A DNA stretch of 6,370 nt from Chloroflexota bacterium (GTDB taxonomy: Bacteria; Chloroflexota; Limnocylindria; QHBO01), in the NCBI GenBank assembly GCA_023250255.1, contig JAHFBB010000059.1:1-6370 (forward strand), in the 5' to 3' direction. Shown here in pieces: positions 6,040 to 6,370 of this stretch. The position numbers were made by a program, and so were the translations under genes. Within the stretch, counting starts at the first letter, position 1, and each line of letters opens with the position of its first letter. Under the pieces are notes generated by a model that worked only from the letters and a program-made list of their open reading frames with translations, was not told the origin of the DNA and did not search any database.

Positions 6040-6370
6040 GTCCTCCGGCTCGCCTCTGAGCCGGCTGCCGCGCGGCTGGCTGATCAGCGCTGCGATCGTC
6101 CCGCTCGCACTGGCGACCATTCTTGGCGTCGTGCTCGCCGTCCGAGTGGGTGTGATCCACGCCGGCATCGAGGTTGGTGACCCCGCCCCACCGATCGTCC
6201 TGGCCGACCTGTCTGGCCAGCCGCTTCGCCTGTCGGACCACGCCGGCCAGCCGGTGATCGTCTACTTCTGGGGCTCCTGGTGCCCGAGCTGCATCGACGA
6301 ATTCCCGTTGCTCGAGGCAGCCCTGACCGCCCACGCCGCGGACGGGCTCACCGTGCTGGGCGTGATCTAC
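6011..6370 (+). CDS. Membrane-anchored TlpA/ResA-like thiol-disulfide protein, 5' part
   Basis: The first 120 residues are visible; the frame is open at the window edge. Seen: a polar N-terminus (1-21), one membrane helix (about 24-46), then a thioredoxin-like fold opening with GDPAPPIVLADLSGQPLRLS (56-75, the AhpC/TSA/TlpA pattern), the strand VIVYFWGSW (82-90) and the redox motif W90-CPSC (Cys91, Cys94), followed by EFPLLE. A membrane-tethered, outward-facing thiol-disulfide oxidoreductase is expected. Family knowledge: ResA reduces apocytochrome c for heme attachment, and TlpA of Bradyrhizobium reduces the CuA cysteines of subunit II and ScoI. The spacing here is CxxC, not the CxxxC of Sco proteins, so it is not a Sco copper chaperone. 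No other ATG or GTG start is near; the ATG at 6011 overlaps the previous gene by 29 nt in another frame. Operon position favours a CuA-assembly role, by inference. Confidence 0.88.
   Translation, partial: MDPGTEPLTESSGSPLSRLPRGWLISAAIVPLALATILGVVLAVRVGVIHAGIEVGDPAPPIVLADLSGQPLRLSDHAGQPVIVYFWGSWCPSCIDEFPLLEAALTAHAADGLTVLGVIY

Noticed and set aside
6260..6300. Sco/SenC copper chaperone identity for the last gene
   Set aside because: The redox motif is W-C-P-S-C (two residues between Cys), while Sco proteins have three residues between the Cys; TlpA/ResA fits better.

Overview
The window is a high-GC bacterial chromosome segment devoted to building a heme-copper cytochrome c oxidase (complex IV, aa3/caa3 type). 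It holds the end of a heme O synthase gene (ctaB), a copper-assembly membrane protein (ctaG), an unrecognised lipoprotein, oxidase subunits II, I, III and a probable IV, and the first part of a membrane-anchored TlpA/ResA-type thioredoxin. The GC-rich codon use, the lipoprotein form of subunit II, the Caa3-type CtaG and a TACAAT -10-like box almost on top of a start codon would fit a Chloroflexota-like lineage. An actinobacterium or another high-GC Gram-positive-like group is not excluded. The taxonomic call is an inference, because there is no rRNA or other marker.

Layout. Positions 1-432 (+) are the C-terminal half of ctaB. It converges on ctaG (421-1386, -), and the two stop ends overlap by 12 nt. 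A 64-nt divergent gap (1387-1450) separates ctaG from a 299-residue predicted lipoprotein (1451-2350, +). A short 48-nt gap follows. It carries a perfect 12-bp inverted repeat (2371-2401) whose loop is a -10-like TACAAT and whose right arm ends on the start codon of subunit II. From there a tight + strand run continues to the window end: coxB/ctaC (2399-3424), ctaD (3424-5082, 1-nt overlap), ctaE (5079-5684, 4-nt overlap), a small three-helix subunit IV candidate (5689-6039, 4-nt gap) and the tlpA/resA-like gene (from 6011, 29-nt overlap, cut by the window edge). No stretch longer than 64 nt lacks a gene.

How the parts fit. CtaB makes heme O, the precursor of heme A. CtaG is expected to help deliver copper. 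Subunit I carries heme a, heme a3 and CuB with every canonical ligand present. Subunit II carries a complete CuA site. Subunit III and the small subunit complete the membrane complex. The TlpA/ResA-like protein could keep the CuA cysteines reduced for metallation.

The two most notable points are these. First, subunit II has an extra C-terminal type-1 (blue) copper domain with amicyanin-like ligand spacing, where caa3 oxidases carry a fused cytochrome c. This suggests a built-in copper electron-entry module. Second, the perfect inverted repeat over the presumed promoter and start codon of the operon looks like an operator or a translation-controlling hairpin.
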